This document shows, piece after piece, positions 9,901 to 17,265 of a DNA stretch of 36,606 bases; within the stretch, counting starts at the first letter, position 1, and every line of letters starts with the position of its first letter. Source of the stretch: Prolixibacteraceae bacterium (GTDB lineage: Bacteria > Bacteroidota > Bacteroidia > Bacteroidales > Prolixibacteraceae); contig JAFGAF010000363.1 in the NCBI GenBank assembly GCA_016933815.1, positions 1 to 36,606 of the forward strand, read 5' to 3'. The notes beneath the pieces were generated by a model, which saw nothing but the letters and a program-made list of their open reading frames with translations, was not told where the DNA came from and searched no databases. A program made the position numbers and the translations under genes.

Positions 9901-10172
9901 TCTTTGGCATGGTACCCAATTACGCTCACCCGCAACATATTTGAAGCGTCGCGCATGGTGTAAACAAAGTCGCCGTTAATGTCGGTAGCAGTACCACCAA
10001 CAATACGTTTATCGGTATCGATTTCGGCAACGGTAACACCAATTAATGATTCTCCGCCATTTTTATCGACAATCCTTCCTCGAATAATCTGGCCACTTTG
10101 TGCATAGCTGTCAACAAAACATAAAAGTACCAGTGCTACAAACAGGACGATGGATTTTCTAATTTTCTTCAT
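6924..10172 (-). CDS. SusC/RagA-type TonB-dependent outer-membrane receptor
   Basis: This is the complete receptor of the locus, predicted to import the ligand delivered by the SusD encoded just downstream. The start is put at 10172 (MKKIRKSIVLFVALVLLCFVDSYAQ, a clear signal peptide), giving 1082 residues, typical for SusC. A carboxypeptidase-regulatory-like domain (GRIVDKNGGESLIGVTV, residues about 30-110) precedes the plug domain, which carries SusC landmarks ALQGKISGLDI, IVIRGLSSIG, PLIVIDGIPQ and LKDAGATAIYGSKGADGVL. The C-terminal part is barrel sequence ending in aromatic residues (TTISVSVFF), as expected for outer-membrane insertion. The gene lies 45 bp after the four-FAS1 lipoprotein gene and is almost surely co-transcribed with it. 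Confidence 0.96.
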   Translation of the reverse strand: MKKIRKSIVLFVALVLLCFVDSYAQSGQIIRGRIVDKNGGESLIGVTVAEIDTDKRIVGGTATDINGDFVYTMRDASNMLRVSVIGYHAKEMKPVFNKAMSIELESSDIEIGAVTVTAERQSKSGLTNIDDRDKASSSVKVDLIEMQEVGVTSAADALQGKISGLDIISASGDPGSGSQIVIRGLSSIGNNKPLIVIDGIPQDKVNSDVDLSSADQEDISNMINIALQDIKSIEVLKDAGATAIYGSKGADGVLLIETRSGKMGAVQFEYQYKHSFNVQPPAIPMLNGDEYIMLQLEQLHNARGTFELPREIAYDRNYKDFYNYSQNTDWLEAITQVGMTQDHYFALSGGGDKTRYSASFSYVDEGGTTINTNSQRFSTRINLDYILSKKLMYTILFSYTTNNIDGNVSIGDYNIRKMAYVKAPNMSIYEYDENGDLTGEYFNPINSYQGSGGTFFNPVAVGRLGKNNKKEYSLENTFRLRYIINDWLTFRQTVSFQYTGSKSNVFLPHNALGVDWLDWQVNKAEESNNIYSAIRTESQFIFNAPLDPKIHDLSGAVSWVTNQSNNEWMNLQSNRTPSVSLQDPAINAQINWIGSGSGDARDLGAVFNVNYKYLDRYMLQINSRADANSAFGQNSRWGIFNGVSLGWRFSEEPFLAGIDWLGESKLRASWGTAGRPPGSPYARFALYQTGGSGTYAGNPAIIPGRIQLDNLKWENVESFNVGININLFKDRLYIESDLYTKTTTDILFGHAYEADKFYQIPTSSGFAGLQFFNGGEMKNMGWELMLNYKLIQKKDLVWTAYFNTSTNLNSFTKLPENFNNERSTSIANGEYPRRIVEGEPIGSFFGFEYLGVWASDADVMAMDSLGSPILDADGEIVPLTYMGTYTFKGGDARYKDQNHDGKIDLNDVVYIGDSNPDFIGGFGTAFQYKDFDISVGFHYRVGFDIINGIAIETEGMNNKNNQSKAVLRRWRIQGQDEANMLPRAYENHPANNLGSDRYVERGDYLRLNNVKIGYKVPKHICKKLYVDRMNLALSARKLLTFTNYSGQDPEIGQDASDPFWIGVDNARTPPSRMTTISVSVFF

Positions 10173-10217
10173 TTTATATAAACACCTTAGGTTCATTAAC
10201 TAAATTTGCTTGTTTGG

Positions 10218-12539
10218 TTATTCAATATCAACTAAATCGAATTCCAATGCTTTATCGATTTGGTGTACCACACCTGTTGAAATAATGTTGGGGTACATGC
10301 TCGAAGCAGTACTCAAACTGCGTGCACAAATGCGGTTGGTATATTCCGACTCGTTAACAGTAGCAAAATTGCTGTTGTTTTTGGCCTTTATGTTGATCAG
10401 GTCGATACCCGGTTGTATATAAACTTTTGCTTTGCGAGCAGCTAAACCATTTCCGGCAGGGATGGTGTATGCTGTAGGATAATAACCTGCGGGCAATTTT
10501 CCATCGGTAAAAATCATGTCGCCTTCAATAAAATGCATCTTAACAAATCGCTCGAGATTCTTACCGGTAAGGGTATCGGCACTTATGGCATTCAACGCAT
10601 CGGCAGTTGGTGCCAATATGGTATATATTTGATTTTGCGACACAAAACTGTAACGATATTGCTTATCGAGTGCCAAACCGGCCTTTGCTATAAGGGCATG
10701 AAACTCGGGAAAGTTAATCGATACCATACCATATATTTGTGTTGACGAGAAATTGAACCACGACTGAATGCGGTAGGTGTCGCCATTGTCAACATCCTCG
10801 CTAATTTTAAACGGTTTTATATCAACTGAAGTAGAACCTTGGTAACCGCGCACTGTAGGTGCTGTACCCTTGGCAATGCCGGTAACATTGTCCCAAATAA
10901 TGTGGTTTCCGGCCATTGTTTTCAAAAACTCTTTGCGGGCTATGCCCCTGTGTTTTTCAACGGCTACATGGTTCAAAAGCAACAAACGAAGCGGAGTTGG
11001 CTCGTTAATACGATAACCTTGCAATACCGGATAAGGAGTAATTACTGTAAAATACTCATAAACAACATTGTTGTATTCAAAATAAGTGTACAACAACGAT
11101 GAGTCGCCATCGAGGGTTAAATCGTCGGGGGCAAACAAGGTATATTCTTCATCCTGACGTTTTAACGACGAAAGCAAACCGGTATATTCAATGGCGTTCA
11201 TTAAGGTTGAATAACCTTTTTGACGATAAACAGGCCCGGTTACACTTTTAAATGCACGTGGTACAATTGGTTGGTTAACACCAAGAAAAGTTGTATTGCT
11301 ACCAAATTCTTTCTCAACAATCGACGATTGGTCCAAATACACCAAATCGCGTTCGCCATTGTAATATCCTTTTTGCAAGTCGGATTCGAAAATTGGGTTG
11401 GCCGAGAAGTAAGAGTTAACAATTATTTTCATGATCCTCTCAGGCACTTCTTCGAGGCTTCCCCACTGGTTTCCTCCTTTAATATATTGATCAACAAAAG
11501 TATCAAAAGCCTCGTTGGTAGGTGCAACCAAACCATGATGGAACCTGATGGTAACATTGTTGGGCATACCTGCTCCGCCAAGGGGCGCTTTGGTGTCTTC
11601 ATTGGTAATATCGAAAGCAAGTGACGGATAACTTAGGTTGAAGAGCGAATCGACAGCCAAACCTTCGGAAGCACCGGCTTGATTAAAGGTTTCATCTTCG
11701 TTGTAACTTAACGACGGAAAACGGTTTACCAAATCGATAAACTTGCTGTAGCTGTGGCTATCCCTTTTCTTACGTAAAATTTCGTTGGCATTGAGCAAGG
11801 GCGTTACTACCTTATCGATACGATAAACGATACCGTTTTCGGCAAAACTTTCGTCGCTTACAATTTTGGCATCAACAAAATAAATATCGTCGGGGTTATC
11901 GAAACTTTTTCCGAAATAGAAATTGAAATCGGAAGGTTGTAAATCGTAAATGCTGAAATATTCAGAATAAAAGAATGGGGCAAACTTACGAGTATCGTTA
12001 ATAATTACCCTTTTCCAGTTAGTGGTAGTTGTATCAACAATAATGAGGTCGCGGGTGTTTTCACCTATATCTTTTATTCCAAAGCGGTAATTGTTTTTTT
12101 GCAAAAGCGTTTCGCGCTTAAACCCACGTGGTTTATCGTTGTATGGGTCATCAACATCGATCCAGCCGTTAACATCGAGCGAACGGAGTTGATCGCGGCT
12201 CCAGGGGTTTTGCACTATGTGAAACTCTACCAATTCAGTCAGTTCATCCAAGGGAATATCTTCAACCGAATTATACGTCGGGTGCTGTTGGAAGAATTCA
12301 TCGAACGCTTGGTTGGTTGGAGCCAAAACCGTGTAACTACCCGACACATCAATAATGGTATCGTAATTGGAAATTTCGACACATTTGGCAAATGTTGAAA
12401 GAAGGGTGTCTTTTTTCAACTGTGTATATACCTTTCCTTCGAGCCATTCGGGCCTTTCGTATTTATCGAAGTCGTCTTTGCAAGCAAAGCCCAATATCAA
12501 AATTAAGCATGTAATTATAAAAAGTTTTCCTTTCATCAT
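10218..12539 (-). CDS. Large surface lipoprotein with four FAS1 (fasciclin) domains
   Basis: This first gene of the operon encodes 773 residues. A lipoprotein signal (MMKGKLFIITCLILILGFAC) is followed by KDDFDKYE, an acidic stretch like known surface-export signals. Four FAS1 modules can be recognised by their core strand: YTVLAPTNQAFDEFF near residue 70, LVAPTNEAFDTFV near 340, YTLFAPDDLTLDG near 470 and YTILAPTADALNAI near 640. The terminal module closes with ISTGVVHQIDKAL, the typical last strand. FAS1 domains are known from adhesion proteins in many lineages. Here the position ahead of susC and the surface signal suggest a ligand-binding or scaffold role, which is inference. The second Met at 12536 is an equally possible start. 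Confidence 0.9.
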   Translation of the reverse strand: MMKGKLFIITCLILILGFACKDDFDKYERPEWLEGKVYTQLKKDTLLSTFAKCVEISNYDTIIDVSGSYTVLAPTNQAFDEFFQQHPTYNSVEDIPLDELTELVEFHIVQNPWSRDQLRSLDVNGWIDVDDPYNDKPRGFKRETLLQKNNYRFGIKDIGENTRDLIIVDTTTTNWKRVIINDTRKFAPFFYSEYFSIYDLQPSDFNFYFGKSFDNPDDIYFVDAKIVSDESFAENGIVYRIDKVVTPLLNANEILRKKRDSHSYSKFIDLVNRFPSLSYNEDETFNQAGASEGLAVDSLFNLSYPSLAFDITNEDTKAPLGGAGMPNNVTIRFHHGLVAPTNEAFDTFVDQYIKGGNQWGSLEEVPERIMKIIVNSYFSANPIFESDLQKGYYNGERDLVYLDQSSIVEKEFGSNTTFLGVNQPIVPRAFKSVTGPVYRQKGYSTLMNAIEYTGLLSSLKRQDEEYTLFAPDDLTLDGDSSLLYTYFEYNNVVYEYFTVITPYPVLQGYRINEPTPLRLLLLNHVAVEKHRGIARKEFLKTMAGNHIIWDNVTGIAKGTAPTVRGYQGSTSVDIKPFKISEDVDNGDTYRIQSWFNFSSTQIYGMVSINFPEFHALIAKAGLALDKQYRYSFVSQNQIYTILAPTADALNAISADTLTGKNLERFVKMHFIEGDMIFTDGKLPAGYYPTAYTIPAGNGLAARKAKVYIQPGIDLINIKAKNNSNFATVNESEYTNRICARSLSTASSMYPNIISTGVVHQIDKALEFDLVDIE

Positions 12540-12578
12540 CGCGATATTGCATTAATATGGAAAAAAATTAACGAACGT

Positions 12579-12586
12579 CAAAAATA
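12579..12586 (-). promoter_or_regulatory. Candidate -7 promoter element of the FAS1/SusCD operon
   Basis: Read on the minus strand this is TATTTTTG, which fits the Bacteroidota -7 consensus TAnnTTTG. It lies about 40 bp before the first start codon of the operon, in the 182-bp gap after the HTCS gene. No convincing TTTG is seen at the -33 position, so the promoter would be weak or activator-dependent, which would suit control by the neighbouring HTCS. Confidence 0.4.
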
Positions 12587-12721
12587 TAAAATTGATAATT
12601 AAACATCGTGGTTAAAAATTGCTTATTGGTATAAAATTTCTAATCCCGATCAATTGTGCATATTTTTATCATTATTGTACGATTTGTGATACATTTACCC
12701 CCTAAGCCGATTAAACAATTA

Positions 12722-15700
12722 CTAATCAACAGGCCACATTTTATCCCTGAAATTTGCCGGAGTTACATTAAAATACTCTCTGAAACATTTCACAAAATAC
12801 GACAAATTATTAAAACCTGTTAGAAACGAAACCTCTTTAATGCTGTAATTTTGCTTAATGAGTAAGTCGTGTGCTTTGTGCAAACGGGTTATCCTTAAAA
12901 ACTCAACCGGCGAATAATTTGTAAGCGCTTTTATCTTTCGATACAACTGCGTAGTACTCATGTTCAATTCGGTCGACAACTCTTTTACATTAAAATCGGG
13001 ATCGGCAATGTGCTTATCGAGCAATTTTTTAACTTTCTTCAGAAAAACATCGTCGCGGGTAAGGTTCTGTGTTGAAACCTCCACCATAAAGTTTTGCTGC
13101 TTGTATTTTTCGTGAATGAGTTTTCGGTTATGAACCAGCTGAGCTATTTGTGATAACATGACACCCGTTTCGAAAGGCTTAACAATGTATGCATCGGCAC
13201 CGGTTTTGTAACCTGAAATCATATTGTCGATGGAATTTTTAGCCGTTAACACTATTACAGGTATGTGGCAGGTACGAATATCTTCTTTAATACGTTTAAG
13301 CAACTGAAATCCGTCGAGTTTTGGCATAACAATGTCAGTAAGTACAATATCGGGTACAATGTCAACAGCCAGCTCAAATGCTTTTTCGCCGTTATCGGCT
13401 TCGTAACATGTATAAATACGCGACAGCAAATCAAACATGTAACGCCTCAAGTCGTCGTTATCTTCAACAATAAGCACTTTGGTTTGCAACTTATCGGTAC
13501 TTATAAAATCTGTATCCGAATCGTACTTTAACAAATCTCGTCTTATTTTGTCTTCGGGAGCCATAATTTTGAGATTTGTTTTGTTGGCCACATATAAACT
13601 ATCGGCTTTAGAATAAGGCAAAGTAACATAAAAGGCAACCCCTTTGTCGGCAATATTTTCGGCCCAAATTCGGCCTTTGTGCAAATCGACCAATGATTTA
13701 GCAAACGAAAGTCCGATGCCTGCTCCCTCAACTTTATCGTTAGTTTTATAAAATCTTTCAAATATTCGCTCCTCGTCGCCAATGGGTAGCGAGCTGCCCT
13801 CGTTAAATACTTTGATACAAATTTCGCCATTGGCAGTATCGTTGTGAGGTATTTTACTAATTTCAAGTTCAACTTCGATACAGTGATTGGGCGGGGTATG
13901 TTTAAAGGCATTCGAAAGTAAATTGTACAACACCTCGTCGATTTTAGTTGAATCAACATTCAAATAAACAGGATTATCGGGCAATTTTAATTTTAACTCA
14001 ACATTTTTTTGCTTTTCAAAAGCTTTAAAGTTTATCGAAACATCGTTAATAATCTGCCCCATGTTCTCGTACTGTAAGTTGAGCTTCAAATTACCGCTGT
14101 CCATTTTTCTGAAATCGATAATCTGGTTAATCAACTTCATTATATATCGTGCATTTCGGTGCATCAGGTAAATGTGGTTGTGCCACTTTGTATTCACCTC
14201 ATTTTTGTTGATAATCATATCCTCAATTGGCGATACAATGAGGTTTACAGGTGTTTTCAACTCATGGGCAAGGTTGGCCAAAAACAACATTTTCGACTCG
14301 TTGTTTTCGATATTTATTGCATATATCCGTTTTTGGAATTGCTCGCGCTGACGATTGAAGAATATCAATATTGCCAAGGTAATTAATGCCATCGAAGTTA
14401 TCAGATATACCACAATCATGTAAACCGACTTGTACCATGGGGGCAATATTGTTATGGTTAGCATTTTTGCATTACTGCGGGCATTATCGGCACTAAGCGC
14501 ATAGGCTTCGAGAACATATTTACCGGCGGGCAACTGGGTGAAATTTATGTGCGACTGATCGGCGGTTAAGTTGTGCCAACGTTTGTAGTAATTATGAAGT
14601 GTATAAACCACCTTATTCCCTTTTGGATACTGATAGTGCAAAGCCGATACGCCTATCGAAAAAGTATTGTTTTTGTAAGGCAAAATAATTTGTTCGGTTT
14701 GATTTAACGACTTTTCAAGAATGCATTTCCCATCTATAGTTTCGCCAGCCTTACAAATTTTATCGCCAAGCATTAAGTTATTTAGAAAAATTTTGGGCGG
14801 TATTTTATTCAGCACAATTTCATCGGGGTAAAAGGCTGTAAAACCATTTTCACCACCAAAAAACAACATACCATTATCAGACTTAAAAAACGAATTAACC
14901 AAAAAAACATCGCTTTGTAATCCGTCGGTTGATGAGTAATTCGAAAACTGGCAGGCATCATCGTGCATGGTTAAATGGCTCAAACCTTTTCCTGTACTTA
15001 TCCACCATTGATTGTTATAAACTTTAATAACGCCCATTACATCGTTTCCTGACAAGCCTTGGCTTTCGCCAATGTATGCAAATTTATTACTAACGGGGTC
15101 GTAAATATTAATTCCACCACCTTGAGTGGCTATCCATATTTTTCCGCCGTAGTTTTCACTTAAGCTATTTATTTCGTTGTTGTTTAAACTCAAGCCATCG
15201 TTACAAGTACCAACAATTCTTTTAAACGTAAAAACCGGCTTTTGCTTACCGTCCCAAACATAATTAGCAACATCCTGTTCCATTAAATTAAGTCCGTTTC
15301 CGGTAGCCACCCACAAACGCGAATTGGAATCAATGAGAATATCGGTAACTACATTGTCGGAAATTGACGTCGAATCATTCCTGTCGTATATAAAGCTGAA
15401 TGCTTTACCTTTTTTTTGTCCATCGGGATTTGGGATAAAGACCAAACCGTATTTCATTGATCCGCACCAAAGATTGTTGTTGCGATCGATTAAAATTTTA
15501 CGCACATTACTTTCAAATATCTGATCGGATTGAAAATGTGAAATTTGCCAGGATCCTTTTATCAAACTGAGTTTGCTTAGCCCCCCCGAGTGCCCTACCC
15601 AAAAAACCGAATCGTTTTGTTTTGCGATGTCCCACACCGCATTAATTGTTTTACCATTTACCCTTTGCGGCCCGCCAATACGATCAAAACTTAGCTCCGA

Positions 15701-16867
15701 AATTGAGTTTCGATCAAGTTTAGAAATATTCAAACCTCCTGAGCGCAAACCAACAAGCAAGTAATCGCGATTGCCGTTAAAGCACATAACAGCATTCGAT
15801 CTGATTGATTGATCGTTAAACGGATCGTGCCTGAAAGTGTAAAAAGCCTTCCGGTTAAGATTCATAATACTAATTCCCTGTCCCTGATGCCCAATCCATA
15901 AGTTACCCGAAAAATCGTTAAACAAACACAGAATAACACTGTTCAGCAGCGTGCCTAAACGGTTAGGATTTGAATAAAAAACCTGTTCCGATGCAGTATT
16001 AAAATCGTACGACAAAAGCCGAACATCGAAACAAGCGGCATAAACACGTCCGTCGGAGCCAAACAGTGAGGTACGAATATTTTGATTTACAAAAAAATGA
16101 TCGGAAAACCCCCTGGCCAAATGATCGAAAACCCAAACTCCATCAGAGGAAGATAAAAGCATTTTTGATTTTATGGAATCACTGTAAATATCGTTCACAA
16201 CAGCATTAAGCCTGTCGGTATAATCAACCAGCAAGGTAGTATCCTTGCCATCAAAATGAAAATACATTCCATAAATATTAGCAGTATTCGATTCGTAATG
16301 ATTCGACGCGCCATAAAACATATTGTTTAAGCTTGCAGTTACATGAAAGTAAACATTTTGGTAGTTCTCTCCATGTAATTCAATTGGCTTAATTTTGTAG
16401 TCGTCGGTATAAACCTGCCCTACAGGCATGCGATAAAAACCCTCAACAGTATGTATCAATAAGTAATTTTCGAGCTGACTGATGTACAATATATTAATAG
16501 GATCGTTTGACTCACGCTGAAAATTAAATGTTTCAAAACGGTTATTTTGCATATTGAACCTTATCAGATTTTTTTCGGTTGCTATCCACAAATTTCCGTT
16601 TGTATCGAGCATCAATCTTTTCACTTTTTTGTCGGGCATACTGAAATTATCGCCCAAAACCGGTCTGAAATTAGTAAAACTGTGGCCATTGTAACAAACC
16701 AATCCCGACCAGGTTGCCATCCAAACTCGCCCCTGATTATCCTCAACCATGTGGTTGATTTCGCCCGAAATAAGCCCGTCGGCAGGCTGCAAATGAGTAA
16801 ATTGTTCAGCCTCAGCAATATTTACAATTGAAAGTATCAACACCAAAACACCCAATACAATTCTCAT
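12722..16867 (-). CDS. Hybrid two-component system regulator (HTCS) with AraC-type DNA-binding domain
   Basis: This 1381-residue single-chain sensor-regulator senses a periplasmic ligand, often an oligosaccharide, and activates the adjacent uptake genes. It has a signal peptide (MRIVLGVLVLILSIVNIAEA). A two-bladed propeller sensor made of Reg_prop repeats follows (GRVWMATWSGLVCYN, GNLWIATEKNLIRFN, GKIWIATQGGGINIYD and others, to about residue 720). Next come a Y_Y_Y domain (about 735-810) and one membrane helix (about 817-840). The histidine kinase part has the H-box AHELKTP (His near 867), the N-box NLLSNAFKHT and the G-box GAGIGLS. The receiver has EDN and the phospho-acceptor Asp in VLTDIVMP (near 1177). 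The C-terminus is an HTH_18 AraC domain (VKELSTELNMSTTQLYRKIK, VSFLTGFNNLSYFVKCF). All key residues are present. It lies 182 bp upstream of the FAS1/SusCD operon on the same strand, which makes that operon its likely target. Confidence 0.96.
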   Translation of the reverse strand: MRIVLGVLVLILSIVNIAEAEQFTHLQPADGLISGEINHMVEDNQGRVWMATWSGLVCYNGHSFTNFRPVLGDNFSMPDKKVKRLMLDTNGNLWIATEKNLIRFNMQNNRFETFNFQRESNDPINILYISQLENYLLIHTVEGFYRMPVGQVYTDDYKIKPIELHGENYQNVYFHVTASLNNMFYGASNHYESNTANIYGMYFHFDGKDTTLLVDYTDRLNAVVNDIYSDSIKSKMLLSSSDGVWVFDHLARGFSDHFFVNQNIRTSLFGSDGRVYAACFDVRLLSYDFNTASEQVFYSNPNRLGTLLNSVILCLFNDFSGNLWIGHQGQGISIMNLNRKAFYTFRHDPFNDQSIRSNAVMCFNGNRDYLLVGLRSGGLNISKLDRNSISELSFDRIGGPQRVNGKTINAVWDIAKQNDSVFWVGHSGGLSKLSLIKGSWQISHFQSDQIFESNVRKILIDRNNNLWCGSMKYGLVFIPNPDGQKKGKAFSFIYDRNDSTSISDNVVTDILIDSNSRLWVATGNGLNLMEQDVANYVWDGKQKPVFTFKRIVGTCNDGLSLNNNEINSLSENYGGKIWIATQGGGINIYDPVSNKFAYIGESQGLSGNDVMGVIKVYNNQWWISTGKGLSHLTMHDDACQFSNYSSTDGLQSDVFLVNSFFKSDNGMLFFGGENGFTAFYPDEIVLNKIPPKIFLNNLMLGDKICKAGETIDGKCILEKSLNQTEQIILPYKNNTFSIGVSALHYQYPKGNKVVYTLHNYYKRWHNLTADQSHINFTQLPAGKYVLEAYALSADNARSNAKMLTITILPPWYKSVYMIVVYLITSMALITLAILIFFNRQREQFQKRIYAINIENNESKMLFLANLAHELKTPVNLIVSPIEDMIINKNEVNTKWHNHIYLMHRNARYIMKLINQIIDFRKMDSGNLKLNLQYENMGQIINDVSINFKAFEKQKNVELKLKLPDNPVYLNVDSTKIDEVLYNLLSNAFKHTPPNHCIEVELEISKIPHNDTANGEICIKVFNEGSSLPIGDEERIFERFYKTNDKVEGAGIGLSFAKSLVDLHKGRIWAENIADKGVAFYVTLPYSKADSLYVANKTNLKIMAPEDKIRRDLLKYDSDTDFISTDKLQTKVLIVEDNDDLRRYMFDLLSRIYTCYEADNGEKAFELAVDIVPDIVLTDIVMPKLDGFQLLKRIKEDIRTCHIPVIVLTAKNSIDNMISGYKTGADAYIVKPFETGVMLSQIAQLVHNRKLIHEKYKQQNFMVEVSTQNLTRDDVFLKKVKKLLDKHIADPDFNVKELSTELNMSTTQLYRKIKALTNYSPVEFLRITRLHKAHDLLIKQNYSIKEVSFLTGFNNLSYFVKCFREYFNVTPANFRDKMWPVD

Positions 16868-16894
16868 ACTATAAAAAATTTAGACAATGTATAT

Positions 16895-16902
16895 CAAAAA
16901 TA
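16895..16902 (-). promoter_or_regulatory. Candidate -7 element directed at the HTCS gene
   Basis: On the minus strand this reads TATTTTTG and lies 28 bp before the HTCS start codon. At the expected -33 distance there is only a T-rich stretch, not TTG, so in the present orientation this promoter looks weaker than the rightward one. Confidence 0.4.
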
Positions 16903-16980
16903 AGTGCCACAATATAATAAAAACACAGCTATATTTATTACATTTATACCACAATAAAAAGTACACAAATACACAAAGCC

Positions 16981-17010
16981 TTGTACTCAGGCCTTTTAAG
17001 CATATTTTTG
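16981..17010 (+). promoter_or_regulatory. Candidate rightward promoter (TTG, 19 bp, TATTTTTG)
   Basis: TTG at 16981-16983 is followed after exactly 19 bp by TATTTTTG at 17003-17010. This matches the known Bacteroidota promoter layout (TTG or TTTG, 19-21 bp, TAnnTTTG). It would start transcription near 17017, about 250 bp before the T9SS-exported protein gene. Confidence 0.5.
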
Positions 17011-17265
17011 ATATAAAATTGATTAAAACATATAATTCAACACATAAGTTAAAAAGCAACAAAGGCTCTTAGGGTGTAAATATTACTAAAAGGAGGGATA
17101 AAAAAACACACTGCCAAAAACATGTAATATTTGATCAACAAATGACTGAAATGTTTTATTAAAGAGCAATCATTTTCATTGCAACGTTGACAAATTATTC
17201 ACAATTTTAAAGAATTAAGGAAAATTTTAATACCTGAGATATTATTAACTATAATCTTAATCATT

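Larger units (their letters stand above)
16890..17015. repeat. Perfect 13-bp inverted repeat enclosing exactly 100 bp (possible invertible segment)
   Basis: The left arm TATATCAAAAATA (16890-16902) is the exact reverse complement of the right arm TATTTTTGATATA (17003-17015). Both arms contain TATTTTTG, a match to the TAnnTTTG -7 element, pointing outward towards the HTCS on the left and the T9SS protein on the right. The arrangement is like that of Bacteroidota invertible promoters, but the region is AT-rich and shared -7 consensus explains part of the identity. No recombinase gene is present in the window. Confidence 0.6.
16868..17265. other. 398-bp divergent intergenic region with candidate promoter switch
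   Basis: No gene is visible here; the short ORFs in the track are AT-rich chance frames without family features. It separates the leftward HTCS from the rightward T9SS-exported protein. It contains the 13-bp inverted repeat and promoter elements listed separately. The part from about 17016 to 17265 would be an unusually long 5' leader of roughly 250 nt for the rightward gene; I see no recognisable riboswitch in it. Confidence 0.7.

Noticed and set aside
16887-17072. 61-residue ORF (plus) and the overlapping 60-residue ORF (minus) in the divergent intergenic region
   Set aside because: Both are in AT-rich DNA with Lys/Asn/Ile/Tyr- or Leu/Phe-heavy composition, lack recognisable domains and overlap the candidate promoter elements.
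17091-17097. Shine-Dalgarno-like AGGAGGG
   Set aside because: No start codon follows at a suitable distance, and the real start at 17266 is about 170 bp away. Bacteroidota rarely use such sites.
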